Shown: one piece after another, positions 1 through 5,427 of the stretch
How positions within the stretch are numbered: position 1 is the stretch's first letter
Layout: each line of letters begins with the position of its first letter
Assembly: GCA_017882935.1 (NCBI GenBank)
Contig: JADGOP010000138.1
Location: 1-6,567 of the forward strand
Length of the DNA stretch: 6,567 nt
Source: Actinomycetota bacterium
GTDB lineage: Bacteria; Actinomycetota; Acidimicrobiia; Acidimicrobiales; Iamiaceae
Direction: 5' to 3'
The notes under the pieces: generated by a model
The model's database searches: none
Seen by the model: only the letters and a program-made list of their open reading frames with translations
What the model was told of the DNA's origin: nothing
Translations under genes and position numbers: made by a program

Positions 1-2
1 GC

Positions 3-122
3 GGCTATGGCCTCAAACGCACCAGCAACGGACAGCTCCACTGCACCAGACCCGATGGCACCCCCATCACCGTCCCCAAACACCCCGCACCACCCACCCT
101 CGACCGGCGCGACGCGGCCTGA
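3..122 (+). CDS. C-terminal 39 residues of a probable DUF222/HNH endonuclease-type protein (partial)
   Basis: Reading from base 3, an open frame runs in from the window edge and ends at TGA 120-122. It starts GYGLKRTSNGQLHC and continues with TRPDGTPITVP, then a proline-rich end. In family terms, a short segment of the form 'W/G-x-L-x-R-x-x-x-G-x-L-x-x-x-R-P-D-G-T' followed by a loose tail is what follows the HNH motif in the abundant actinobacterial DUF222/HNH endonuclease proteins. The HNH motif itself would lie upstream of the window, so no catalytic residue is visible and the assignment rests on tail resemblance alone. The other two plus frames over this stretch give only low-complexity Pro/His/Thr-rich peptides. 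Such genes are often multicopy and mobile-like, which fits the decayed sequence just downstream. The frame is likely real; the family is a moderate guess. Confidence 0.45.
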   Translation, partial: GYGLKRTSNGQLHCTRPDGTPITVPKHPAPPTLDRRDAA

Positions 123-183
123 ACACGGCCGGCGACGGTCAGCCGCGGTGGTGGCGCGGCCGGTGCGCTCGCCGACTCGGGTG

Positions 184-300
184 CGTGACCCCCGTGCTGA
201 TCGACCCGACGTTTCCGGCGTTGCGGTCGGTGAACCACAGGTACCCGTCGGGCCCGGTGGTGATGTCCCACGGGTTTACGGACGAGCAATCTGCGAAAGG
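184..300 (-). pseudogene. Remnant of a Vgb (streptogramin lyase)/NHL-type beta-propeller repeat
   Basis: On the minus strand, codons from about 279 down to 184 read VNPWDITTGPDGYLWFTD, then RNAGNVGSIST. This closely resembles the repeat unit of virginiamycin B lyase-like propellers, whose blades read roughly 'P-x-x-I-x-x-G-P-D-G-x-L-W-F-T-D/E-x-x-x-x-x-I-G-x-I-x-x-x-G'. The same frame is open up to about 303 but is closed by TGA at 304-306 on that strand. No start codon or ribosome-binding site precedes the motif. After about 184 the frame becomes Arg/His-rich and stops near 133. A functional propeller needs several blades, and only one is recognisable here, so this is a relic of a larger gene. 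It ends where the PerR-type operator begins. The similarity is seen directly in the translated sequence; family membership is recalled rather than searched. Confidence 0.55.
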
Positions 301-306
301 TTCTTC

Positions 307-323
307 TCAACAATCATTGTTGA
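307..323. promoter_or_regulatory. Perfect 17-bp Fur/PerR-type operator palindrome
   Basis: The sequence TCAACAATCATTGTTGA is an exact inverted repeat: two 8-bp arms around a single central base. Its core has the 7-1-7 architecture of Fur/PerR boxes and shares the AAT-N-ATT centre of the PerR consensus. It lies in a short AT-rich island in otherwise very GC-rich DNA, 30 bp upstream of the start codon of a PerR-like gene. Its right arm overlaps the predicted -35 element (317-322), so bound repressor would block RNA polymerase. The inference is autoregulation plus control of the downstream rubrerythrin genes. Confidence 0.8.
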
Positions 324-345
324 TGAGCACATCGTGCGGTAGGGT
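317..345 (+). promoter_or_regulatory. Promoter of the PerR-like gene, leaderless type
   Basis: A -10 hexamer TAGGGT (340-345) is followed by 7 nt and then GTG at 353. The predicted transcript would therefore begin at or next to the start codon. A partial -35 match, TTGTTG (317-322), sits at the standard 17-bp spacing and overlaps the operator palindrome. No Shine-Dalgarno sequence precedes the GTG, which fits leaderless initiation. Confidence 0.6.
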
Positions 346-352
346 GGCTCCC

Positions 353-802
353 GTGAAGACGCCCGAGGAGCTGACCAGCCTGTTCCGGGCCCGTGGCCTC
401 AAGGTCACCCCGCAGCGGCAGCGCATCTTCACGATCCTGCACGACAGCCCCCGGCACCCCAGCGCCGAGGCGGTGTACGAGGCGGCCCGGGCCGACATGC
501 CCACCCTCTCGCTGCGCACCGTCTACCAGACGCTCAACGACCTGGCGTCGATGGGGGAGCTGGCGGCGCTCGACCTGGGCACGGGTGCCACCCGCTTCGA
601 CCCCAACCTGAGCCCGCACCACCACCTGGTGTGCATCCAGTGCGGGTCCATCACCGACCTCCACACCGTCTTCCCCGATGTGGCGGTGCCCACCGGGGCC
701 GGCGACGGTTTCACCGTCACCGCCACCGAGATCGTGTTCCGCGGCCGCTGCGCCTCGTGCGAGGCGGCCCGCACCCCAGAGCTCCACCCCACCCATCACT
801 GA
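353..802 (+). CDS. Fur-family transcriptional repressor, PerR-like peroxide sensor
   Basis: The 149-residue protein has normal Fur-family length. The N-terminal winged helix (about 1-75) includes [12 protein letters not shown] and the recognition region [12 protein letters not shown]. The regulatory metal site matches Bacillus PerR ligand for ligand: H35 in HPSAE, D83 in RFD, H89 and H91 in PHHHLVC, and D102 in ITDLH. The structural zinc site is C94xxC97 and C133xxC136. In PerR, Fe-catalysed oxidation of the two histidines releases DNA; the aspartate of the RFD motif favours the PerR branch over iron-sensing Fur. I chose GTG 353 because the frame upstream to 185 runs through the operator and is not Fur-like, and because the -10 hexamer ends 7 nt before this codon. 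A rubrerythrin gene follows after 18 bp, consistent with peroxide control. Mycobacterial FurA-type regulators are the main alternative; Fur family is near certain, peroxide sensing likely. Confidence 0.93.
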   Translation: MKTPEELTSLFRARGLKVTPQRQRIFTILHDSPRHPSAEAVYEAARADMPTLSLRTVYQTLNDLASMGELAALDLGTGATRFDPNLSPHHHLVCIQCGSITDLHTVFPDVAVPTGAGDGFTVTATEIVFRGRCASCEAARTPELHPTHH

Positions 803-820
803 AGGAGGCGCACCCGCGCT

Positions 821-1240
<420 letters not shown>

Positions 1241-1264
1241 GCAGGCCACGCACCGAGCTGCTGT

Positions 1265-1294
1265 CGAGGGGGGCCGGGCAACCGGCCCCCCTCG
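1265..1294 (+). terminator. 13-bp perfect hairpin with GCAA tetraloop after rubrerythrin
   Basis: Arms 1265-1277 and 1282-1294 (CGAGGGGGGCCGG and its exact complement) enclose the loop GCAA (1278-1281), a GNRA tetraloop. It starts 25 bp after the rubrerythrin stop and ends 16 bp before the Shine-Dalgarno of the next gene. There is no T-run after it, so classical Rho-independent termination is uncertain. It may act as a weak or actinobacterial U-less terminator, or as a 3' stabiliser that sets rubrerythrin mRNA above the distal genes. The structure itself is certain; the role is inferred. Confidence 0.7.
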
Positions 1295-1325
1295 CACGTC
1301 CTGACCCACGGAGGAGCCCGCTCTC

Positions 1326-1616
1326 GTGACGACCACCTACGACCCGTTCCACCCGCGGTACTTCGACGACACCGACCTCCGCGAGGAGCTCACCCGGGTC
1401 TACGACCTCTGCCACGGCTGCCGGCTGTGCTTCAAGTTCTGCGACTCGTTCCCCACGCTGTTCGAGGCCGCCGCTGAGCGCGGCACCTCCCACCGCCCCC
1501 CGAAGCTGCGAACCCAACGGAGCACCCCATGTCGAAACTTGCCCTCGAAGACATCGCCGACCTGCGCGCCTACGAGCGCGAGCGCGACGAGTTCCGCACC
1601 CACGTCATCGCGCTGA
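1326..1616 (+). pseudogene. Truncated heterodisulfide-reductase-like (GlpC/HdrD-type) Fe-S protein
   Basis: GTG 1326 follows a good GGAGGAG (1310-1316). The first about 47 residues look like the N-terminus of the (Fe-S)-binding protein that often accompanies rubrerythrin and DUF3501 genes: a Tyr/Phe/Asp-rich start, then a 4Fe-4S motif C29-x2-C32-x2-C35-x3-C39 (CHGCRLCFKFC), then SFPTLFEA. Full-length relatives are several hundred residues, with a second 4Fe-4S motif and two cysteine-rich CCG domains. None of that is present. From about residue 50 the frame turns into Arg/Ser/Thr/Pro-rich nonsense and overlaps the DUF3501 start by 88 bp. A TGA in another frame at 1475-1477 sits where the natural stop might lie, so I infer an internal deletion joining the 5' end to the extreme 3' end. 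A functional mini-ferredoxin is possible but unlikely. An assembly error must be excluded. Confidence 0.75.
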
Positions 1617-2131
1617 AGAAGCGGCGGCGGGTGTCGGTCGGGCCCGTCGCCACACTGCTGTTCGAGAACCGCGACACCATCCGGTTCCAGATCCAGGAGA
1701 TGGCCCGCGCCGAGAAGCTGCTCACCGACGAGGCCATCCAGCTCGAGCTCGACGTCTACAACCCCCTCATCCCCGAGCCCGGGCACCTGTGCGCCACGCT
1801 GTTCCTCGAGCTCACGTCCGACGCGCAGCTCCGGGAGTGGCTGCCCAAGCTCGTGGGCATCGAGACGTCGGTGCAGGTCGTCCTCGGCGATGGCGCCGGC
1901 GCCACCGACGTGGTGCGCTGCGAGGTCGACCCCGACCACGCCCAGCAGCTCACCCGTGACGAGATCACCGCCTCGGTGCACTACGTGACCTTCTCGTTCA
2001 CCCCGGACCAGGTCGAGCGCTTCACCGCCGCAGGCGGCCGCCTGGGGTTCGACCACCCCAGCTACGCCTTCGCCACCGACCTGGGGCCCGACACGGTGGC
2101 CGAGCTGACCACCGACCTGCGGGGGGTTTGA
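1529..2131 (+). CDS. DUF3501 family protein
   Basis: This 200-residue protein has the usual length for DUF3501 and appears complete. Its recognisable stretch is the N-terminal segment: an ERDEFR element, a basic KKRRRVSVGP patch near 30-39, then LLFENRDTIRFQIQEM. It continues with EIQLELDVYNP-like sequence at about 71-80 (here AIQLELDVYNP) and a PGHLCATLFLEL strand. No transmembrane segment, signal peptide or cysteine-based metal site is visible, so it should be cytosolic. The function of the family is unknown. Its genes commonly sit beside rubrerythrin and a heterodisulfide-reductase-like Fe-S protein, suggesting a shared redox or peroxide role. ATG 1529 has CGGAG (1518-1522) 6 nt upstream and starts the conserved sequence. 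It overlaps the damaged Fe-S frame, so translation here does not depend on that protein being intact. It is the last gene of the module. Confidence 0.88.
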   Translation: MSKLALEDIADLRAYERERDEFRTHVIALKKRRRVSVGPVATLLFENRDTIRFQIQEMARAEKLLTDEAIQLELDVYNPLIPEPGHLCATLFLELTSDAQLREWLPKLVGIETSVQVVLGDGAGATDVVRCEVDPDHAQQLTRDEITASVHYVTFSFTPDQVERFTAAGGRLGFDHPSYAFATDLGPDTVAELTTDLRGV

Positions 2132-2154
2132 CCGCTCCGCAGAGTGGGTATGAC
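2128..2154 (+). promoter_or_regulatory. Candidate promoter for the BldC-like gene
   Basis: TTGACC (2128-2133, five of six matches to the -35 consensus) overlaps the DUF3501 stop codon. TATGAC (2149-2154, four of six to the -10 consensus) follows at a short 15-bp spacing. Transcription would start near 2161, leaving a leader of about 47 nt before GTG 2208. The short spacing keeps confidence low. Confidence 0.35.
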
Positions 2155-2161
2155 GAGCCGA

Positions 2162-2178
2162 TCGGTCAGGTCGACCGA
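2162..2178. repeat. Inverted repeat TCGGTC-N5-GACCGA upstream of the BldC-like gene
   Basis: Two perfect 6-bp arms (2162-2167 and 2173-2178) flank AGGTC. The repeat sits just past the predicted -10 and 29 bp before the start codon, where a repressor operator or a small mRNA hairpin could lie. It is short and GC-rich, so chance is a real possibility. Confidence 0.35.
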
Positions 2179-2207
2179 CGCTGCCCCGGTCCCCGTCGAG
2201 GTGTCCC

Positions 2208-2543
2208 GTGTACCCACGCGCTGAATCGATCGCCGCCCTGCTCGCCGACCTCGACCCCGCGGCCGACCTGCCGCCTTCGCTCCGGGGCCGCCTGCTCTCG
2301 AGCCGTGAGGTGGCCTCGCTGTTCCGGGTCTCCTCGCGCACCGTCACCTCGTGGGCGGCCGACGGGCGCCTCCCCTCGGTCCGCACCCCTGGTGGGCACC
2401 ACCGGTTCCCGGTCCAGGCGGTGCGGGAGCTGCTCCTGGCGGGCGGCTTCCCGGCGGTCGGCGCAGCCTCGCCGTCACCCGTCCCGCCGCTCTGGCCGCC
2501 CCGCCCGGTCGCCCGCCGCAACCTCGATGCCACCCGCCTCTGA
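2208..2543 (+). CDS. BldC-like MerR-superfamily helix-turn-helix DNA-binding protein
   Basis: Residues 30-76 of this 111-residue protein form a MerR/excisionase-type HTH. The helix-turn-helix is SREVASLFRVSSRTVTSWA, followed by the wing RTPGGHHRF and a closing helix AVRELLLAG. This matches BldC, the small actinobacterial developmental regulator ('EVA-x-x-F-x-V-x-x-x-T-V-x-x-W', 'R-T-x-G-G-H-x-R'). BldC is under 70 residues; this protein adds about 29 residues at the N-terminus and a Pro/Ala-rich, probably disordered tail of about 30. It has no effector-binding domain, so it likely acts by cooperative DNA binding rather than ligand sensing. GTG 2208 is chosen because GAGG (2199-2202) lies about 6 nt upstream and no other in-frame start is well placed. 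It neighbours a WhiB-like gene, but 295 bp separate them, so they are probably not one transcript. A phage-type excisionase is less likely, as no integrase is present. Confidence 0.82.
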   Translation: MYPRAESIAALLADLDPAADLPPSLRGRLLSSREVASLFRVSSRTVTSWAADGRLPSVRTPGGHHRFPVQAVRELLLAGGFPAVGAASPSPVPPLWPPRPVARRNLDATRL

Positions 2544-2560
2544 CCTGCACCGGAGCCCGC

Positions 2561-2577
2561 CCCGTGGCGCCCACGGG
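2561..2577 (+). terminator. 7-bp hairpin after the BldC-like gene
   Basis: CCCGTGG and CCACGGG form a perfect stem around the three-base loop CGC, starting 18 bp after the stop codon. No T-run follows, so it is only a candidate terminator, but its position fits the end of a transcription unit. The rest of 2578-2639 shows GC-rich sequence without a recognisable gene or site. Confidence 0.4.
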
Positions 2578-2639
2578 TGCGGGAGTGGGGTCGCCGGTGG
2601 CGGCGTGCGGGGGCACCCTCCGCCTCCCCATGAGCCGCC

Positions 2640-2689
2640 CGGATCCATCTGGACTTTTGATCCGACGGAGGCAATACTCCTCCCTCCGT
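2640..2689 (+). promoter_or_regulatory. Candidate promoter of the WhiB-like gene framed by two inverted repeats
   Basis: TGGACT (2650-2655) and AATACT (2673-2678) form -35 and -10 candidates at exactly 17-bp spacing, four of six matches each, in the least GC-rich part of the 2544-2838 gap. Two inverted repeats frame them: CGGATC-N13-GATCCG (2640-2645/2659-2664) spans the -35, and ACGGAGG-N11-CCTCCGT (2665-2671/2683-2689) spans the -10. Such placement would suit operators. Transcription would start near 2685, giving a leader of about 150 nt. Confidence 0.45.
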
Positions 2690-2695
2690 TGTCCC

Positions 2696-2711
2696 GGCCC
2701 CTCCGGGGGCT
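2696..2711 (+). other. Leader hairpin 1 upstream of the WhiB-like gene
   Basis: GCCCC (2697-2701) pairs with GGGGC (2706-2710) around the loop TCCG, and G2696-T2711 can add a wobble pair. It lies at the start of the predicted whiB leader and is followed by TT. It could be a small attenuator element or simply a product of high GC content. Confidence 0.35.
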
Positions 2712-2737
2712 TGGCGGGAGCGAGGTCCCGGTGTTCT

Positions 2738-2761
2738 GCCCCGGGGTCGCGTCCCCGGGGC
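2738..2761 (+). other. Leader hairpin 2 upstream of the WhiB-like gene
   Basis: GCCCCGGGG (2738-2746) and CCCCGGGGC (2753-2761) form a perfect 9-bp stem with loop TCGCGT, followed by TTCGTCGT. It is about 77 nt before the ATG. It could be a terminator or attenuator within the leader, or an RNA-stability element. Each arm also contains the self-complementary CCCCGGGG, so alternative pairings exist. Confidence 0.5.
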
Positions 2762-2838
2762 TTCGTCGTCCGGGAACCCGCCTTCCCGCGGCGCGTCACA
2801 CCACCCATTCGAGCGTCCAACCCACGAGTGAGCCGTCC

Positions 2839-3075
2839 ATGAACACGTCCTGGCGCAACCAGGCCGCCTGCCAAGGACTCGATCCGACCGTCTTCTACCC
2901 GTCGCCCGACGACGACGTGGAGGCCGAGCCTGCGAAGGGGGTCTGTTCGACGTGCTCGGTGCGCGAGGCGTGCCTCGAACACGCCCTGGCCGTGCGTGAG
3001 AAGGACGGCGTGTGGGGTGGTTGCACCGAGCGCGAGCGACGTCGCATCATCCGCCAGCGCCGCCGCACCGCCTGA
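2839..3075 (+). CDS. WhiB-family iron-sulfur transcription factor
   Basis: The 78-residue protein is a compact WhiB-like (Wbl) regulator. Its four cluster cysteines are C11 (NQAACQG), C36 and C39 (VCSTCSV) and C45 (REACLEHAL), giving the family's C-x(n)-CxxC-x5-C pattern. The turn motif DGVWGG follows (56-61), then a basic C-terminus (RERRRIIRQRRR). Wbl proteins bind a redox- and NO-sensitive 4Fe-4S cluster and partner with the principal sigma factor to tune promoters. They are restricted to actinobacteria and their phages, which is the strongest taxonomic evidence here. An extra C62 directly after VWGG is unusual. ATG 2839 is the natural start for the family; only weak GAG-type ribosome-binding sequence precedes it. 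The long gap upstream suggests its own regulated promoter. I cannot assign a specific subgroup (WhiB1 to WhiB7). Confidence 0.95.
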   Translation: MNTSWRNQAACQGLDPTVFYPSPDDDVEAEPAKGVCSTCSVREACLEHALAVREKDGVWGGCTERERRRIIRQRRRTA

Positions 3076-3096
3076 CGCTCCGCTCCGCTCGTCCTC

Positions 3097-3102
3097 TAGG
3101 TT
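3097..3102 (+). promoter_or_regulatory. -10 element of the acyl-CoA dehydrogenase gene, leaderless type
   Basis: TAGGTT ends 6 nt before ATG 3109, placing the transcript start at or beside the start codon. No Shine-Dalgarno is visible. CTGACG (3072-3077), overlapping the WhiB stop codon, is a weak -35 candidate at a long 19-bp spacing. Confidence 0.55.
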
Positions 3103-3108
3103 CGCCGG

Positions 3109-4281
3109 ATGGACTTCGATCTCTCCGAAGAGCTCGCTGCGCTGCAGGCGACCTGCCGTCGCGTGGCCCAGGACAAGGTCAAGCCGCGGGCGCGGCAGAT
3201 CGACGACACCGACGAGTACCCGCAGGACCTCTTCGAGGTCTTCCGCGACGCGGGCCTGCTCGGGCTCTGCATCCCCGAGGACCTGGGCGGCTCGGGCGCG
3301 GGGATCCTGGGCCTCACCATCGCCATCGAGGAGGTCGCCAAGTACTCCAACTCGGCGGCCCTCATGCTGCTGCTCACCCGCCTGCCCACGGGCCCGGTGA
3401 TGATCGCCGGGTCGCGCGACCTCAACGAGCGCTACGTGGCGCCCATCGCCGACGGGTCGAAGAAGGCCTCGTTCTGCCTGTCCGAGCCGCAGGCGGGCAG
3501 CGACGTCATGGGCATGCGCACCAAGGCCGTGCCCGACGGTGCCGGCGGCTGGGCGCTCAACGGCACCAAGTGCTGGATCTCGGGCGTGGCGCAGGCCGAC
3601 TGGTACACGGTGTTCGCCAAGACGTCCGACGACGTCACCTCCCGCAACCACGACTCCATCTCGGCGTTCGTCGTGGAGCGGGGCTGGGACGGCGTCGAGG
3701 TCGGCAGCCTCGACCGCAAGATGGGGGTGCGGGGTGTGGCCACCGGCGAGCTGCTGCTGCACGACGTGCACGTCCCCGCCGAGAACGTCGTCGGCGAGAT
3801 CGGTGGCTTCCGGCTGGCCATGCTCGGGCTGAACTCCATGCGCCCCATCGTGGCGGCGCGGGGCATCGGCCTGGCCGAGGGTGCCCTCATGTACGCCACC
3901 GAGTACGTGAAGGAGCGGCAGGCGTTCACCCGCACCATCGCCGACTTCCAGGGCATCCAGTGGGAGATCGCCAAGCTCGCGGTCGACATCGAGGCCGCCC
4001 GCCTGCTCACCTACCGTGCCGCCTCCTACGCCGACCAGGGGCGCTTCACCAAGGAGTGGGTGCCGTACCTGTCGATGGCCAAGTACCACGCCACCGAGCT
4101 GGCGGTGCGGGCCTCGAACGTGGCGCTCCAGCTGCTCGGCGCGGCCGGCTACATGAAGGACCACCCCATGGAGCTCTACTACCGCGACGCCAAGCAGCTC
4201 ACCATCGTCGAGGGCACCTCGCAGGTGCAGCTGGGCCTCATCGGCAAGGCCGTCCTCGCGCACGACCTGTGGTGGGACTGA
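3109..4281 (+). CDS. Acyl-CoA dehydrogenase (FAD-dependent)
   Basis: This 390-residue protein is full length for the family. The helical N-terminal domain (about 1-118) starts FDLSEELAALQ. The middle beta domain carries the first family signature FCLSEPQAGSDV (122-133) and WISG (156-159) at the flavin. The C-terminal helical domain has ERQAFTRTIADFQ (269-281), the second signature region GAAGYMKDHPMELYYRDAK (344-362) and the catalytic base E368 in TIVEGTSQ, at the position used by short- and medium-chain enzymes. It oxidises acyl-CoA thioesters to trans-2-enoyl-CoA, passing electrons to electron-transfer flavoprotein, in fatty-acid or branched-chain amino-acid breakdown. The sequence alone does not fix the chain length. 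No beta-oxidation partner adjoins it, and it appears to be a single-gene unit with its own leaderless-type promoter. Its start is set by family alignment and the -10 element. Confidence 0.96.
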   Translation: MDFDLSEELAALQATCRRVAQDKVKPRARQIDDTDEYPQDLFEVFRDAGLLGLCIPEDLGGSGAGILGLTIAIEEVAKYSNSAALMLLLTRLPTGPVMIAGSRDLNERYVAPIADGSKKASFCLSEPQAGSDVMGMRTKAVPDGAGGWALNGTKCWISGVAQADWYTVFAKTSDDVTSRNHDSISAFVVERGWDGVEVGSLDRKMGVRGVATGELLLHDVHVPAENVVGEIGGFRLAMLGLNSMRPIVAARGIGLAEGALMYATEYVKERQAFTRTIADFQGIQWEIAKLAVDIEAARLLTYRAASYADQGRFTKEWVPYLSMAKYHATELAVRASNVALQLLGAAGYMKDHPMELYYRDAKQLTIVEGTSQVQLGLIGKAVLAHDLWWD

Positions 4282-4325
4282 CGGCACTGACGCCAACCGA
4301 TCCCGGACCCTCGGGGCCCGACCGG

Positions 4326-4331
4326 TAGATT
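4326..4331 (+). promoter_or_regulatory. -10 element of trpD, leaderless type
   Basis: TAGATT ends 8 nt before ATG 4340, in the 58-bp gap after the acyl-CoA dehydrogenase gene. No purine-rich ribosome-binding site precedes the ATG. The upstream CGGACC (4304-4309) is only a three-of-six -35 match at 16-bp spacing. Confidence 0.55.
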
Positions 4332-4339
4332 CCCGCTCC

Positions 4340-5401
4340 ATGTCCGCAGACACCCTCGACGCGCTGGGCGGCTGGCCCGCCGTGCTCGGGCCGCTCACCT
4401 CCGGGTCCGACCTCACCGCCGCGCAGGCCGGCGCAGCCATGGCGGAGATCCTCGACGGCGCCGCCACGCCCTCGCAGATCGCCGGCTTCATCGTCGCCCT
4501 GCGGATGAAGGGGGAGACGGTCGAGGAGCTCACCGGCCTGGTGGGCGCCATGCTCGCCGTGGCCGAGGTGGTCCCGCTCGCCGACCCGGCCTCGGTCATC
4601 GACATCGTGGGCACCGGCGGCGACCGTGCCCACACCATCAACGTCTCCACGCTCGCCGCCCTGGTCGTCGCCGGCGCCGGTGCCAAGGTCTGCAAGCACG
4701 GCAACCGGGCCGCCTCGTCGAGCTGCGGCACCGCCGACGTGCTCGAGGCGCTCGGCGTGGTGATCGACCTCGGCCCCGAGGGCGTGGCCCGCTGCGTCGA
4801 CGAGGCGGGCATGGGCTTCTGCTTCGCGCCCCGCTTCCACCCCGCCATGCGCCACGCCGGGCCCACGCGCCGCGAGCTGGGCGTGCCCACCGTGTTCAAC
4901 TTCCTCGGCCCGCTGGCCAACCCGGGTCGGGTCGGGCGTCACCTCGTCGGCGTCGCCGACCCCGCCATGGCCGAGCGCATGATCCGGGTGCTCGCGGCGA
5001 ACGGTGCGGTCCGCGCCTACGTGGTGCACGGCGACGACGGCCTCGACGAGCTCACCACCACCACCACCTCGACCGTGCTCGAGGTCCGCGACGGCGAGGT
5101 CGGGCGCTTCTCGGTCGACCCCGCCGCGCTGGGCCTCCGGCCCGCGCAGCCGGGCGACCTCCGTGGCGGCGACGCCACCCACAACGCCGCGCTGGCCCGG
5201 GCGGTCCTGGCCGCCGATGCCGGGCCCCACCGCGACGTGGTGGCACTGAACGCCGGCGCCGGCCTGGTCGTGGCGGGCCTCGCCGACGACCTCGCCGCCG
5301 GTGTGGCGCTGGCCGGCGCCACCATCGACTCGGGGGCCGCCGCCGCCGCACTCGACCGGGTGGTCACCGTTTCGCGGGCCGCCCGCCCCGCCGAGTCCTG
5401 A
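4340..5401 (+). CDS. trpD: Anthranilate phosphoribosyltransferase
   Basis: The 353-residue protein has the usual length and all main motifs of the family. It has a helical N-terminal segment, the PRPP-binding loop GTGGD (91-95) with NVST (101-104), KHGNR (119-123), the anthranilate-site region from H172 through RRELGVPTVFNFLGPLANP (177-195), and the metal-binding acidic pair D236-E237 in GLDE. It transfers phosphoribose from PRPP to anthranilate, the second step of tryptophan synthesis, in the cytoplasm. No other trp gene is in the window, so it stands alone with its own leaderless-type promoter, as often seen in actinobacteria where trp genes are scattered. It is convergent with an Lrp/AsnC-type ligand-binding protein. 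A related TrpD2-type enzyme or thymidine phosphorylase is unlikely given the complete motif set. Confidence 0.96.
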   Translation: MSADTLDALGGWPAVLGPLTSGSDLTAAQAGAAMAEILDGAATPSQIAGFIVALRMKGETVEELTGLVGAMLAVAEVVPLADPASVIDIVGTGGDRAHTINVSTLAALVVAGAGAKVCKHGNRAASSSCGTADVLEALGVVIDLGPEGVARCVDEAGMGFCFAPRFHPAMRHAGPTRRELGVPTVFNFLGPLANPGRVGRHLVGVADPAMAERMIRVLAANGAVRAYVVHGDDGLDELTTTTTSTVLEVRDGEVGRFSVDPAALGLRPAQPGDLRGGDATHNAALARAVLAADAGPHRDVVALNAGAGLVVAGLADDLAAGVALAGATIDSGAAAAALDRVVTVSRAARPAES

Positions 5402-5427
5402 CCTCCGGCGCTTAGTCGGCGCCGAGG
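5402..5427. terminator. Hairpin between convergent trpD and RAM-domain genes
   Basis: CGGCGC (5406-5411) and GCGCCG (5419-5424) pair around TTAGTCG, and CCT (5402-5404) with AGG (5425-5427) extend the stem past one bulged C. It begins directly after the trpD stop, and its loop holds the stop codon of the opposing gene. With only 10 bp between the genes it is the sole terminator-like structure for both, so a bidirectional role is plausible. There is no T-run. Confidence 0.4.

Noticed and set aside
185..352. Longer N-terminus (56 extra residues) for the PerR-like protein from an ATG-like start at 185
   Set aside because: The added peptide does not resemble Fur proteins and runs through the propeller relic, the operator and the promoter; GTG 353 fits family length and the -10 position.
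1400..2674. A 424-codon minus-strand open frame opposite DUF3501 and the BldC-like gene
   Set aside because: It has no recognisable motif, and the plus-strand genes are clearly coding.
2128..2838. Upstream in-frame extension of the WhiB-like protein
   Set aside because: It is low-complexity Pro/Arg/Ser sequence overlapping the BldC-like gene in another frame; WhiB proteins start at the ATG at 2839.
4277..4292. Direct repeat ACTGACG with 9-bp period after the acyl-CoA dehydrogenase
   Set aside because: There are only two copies, and one overlaps the end of the coding region; no functional context is visible.
2344..4920. An 858-codon minus-strand open frame
   Set aside because: It lies opposite WhiB, acyl-CoA dehydrogenase and trpD and gives Arg/Gly/Ala/His-rich sequence without domains; it is a mirror frame of GC-rich coding DNA.
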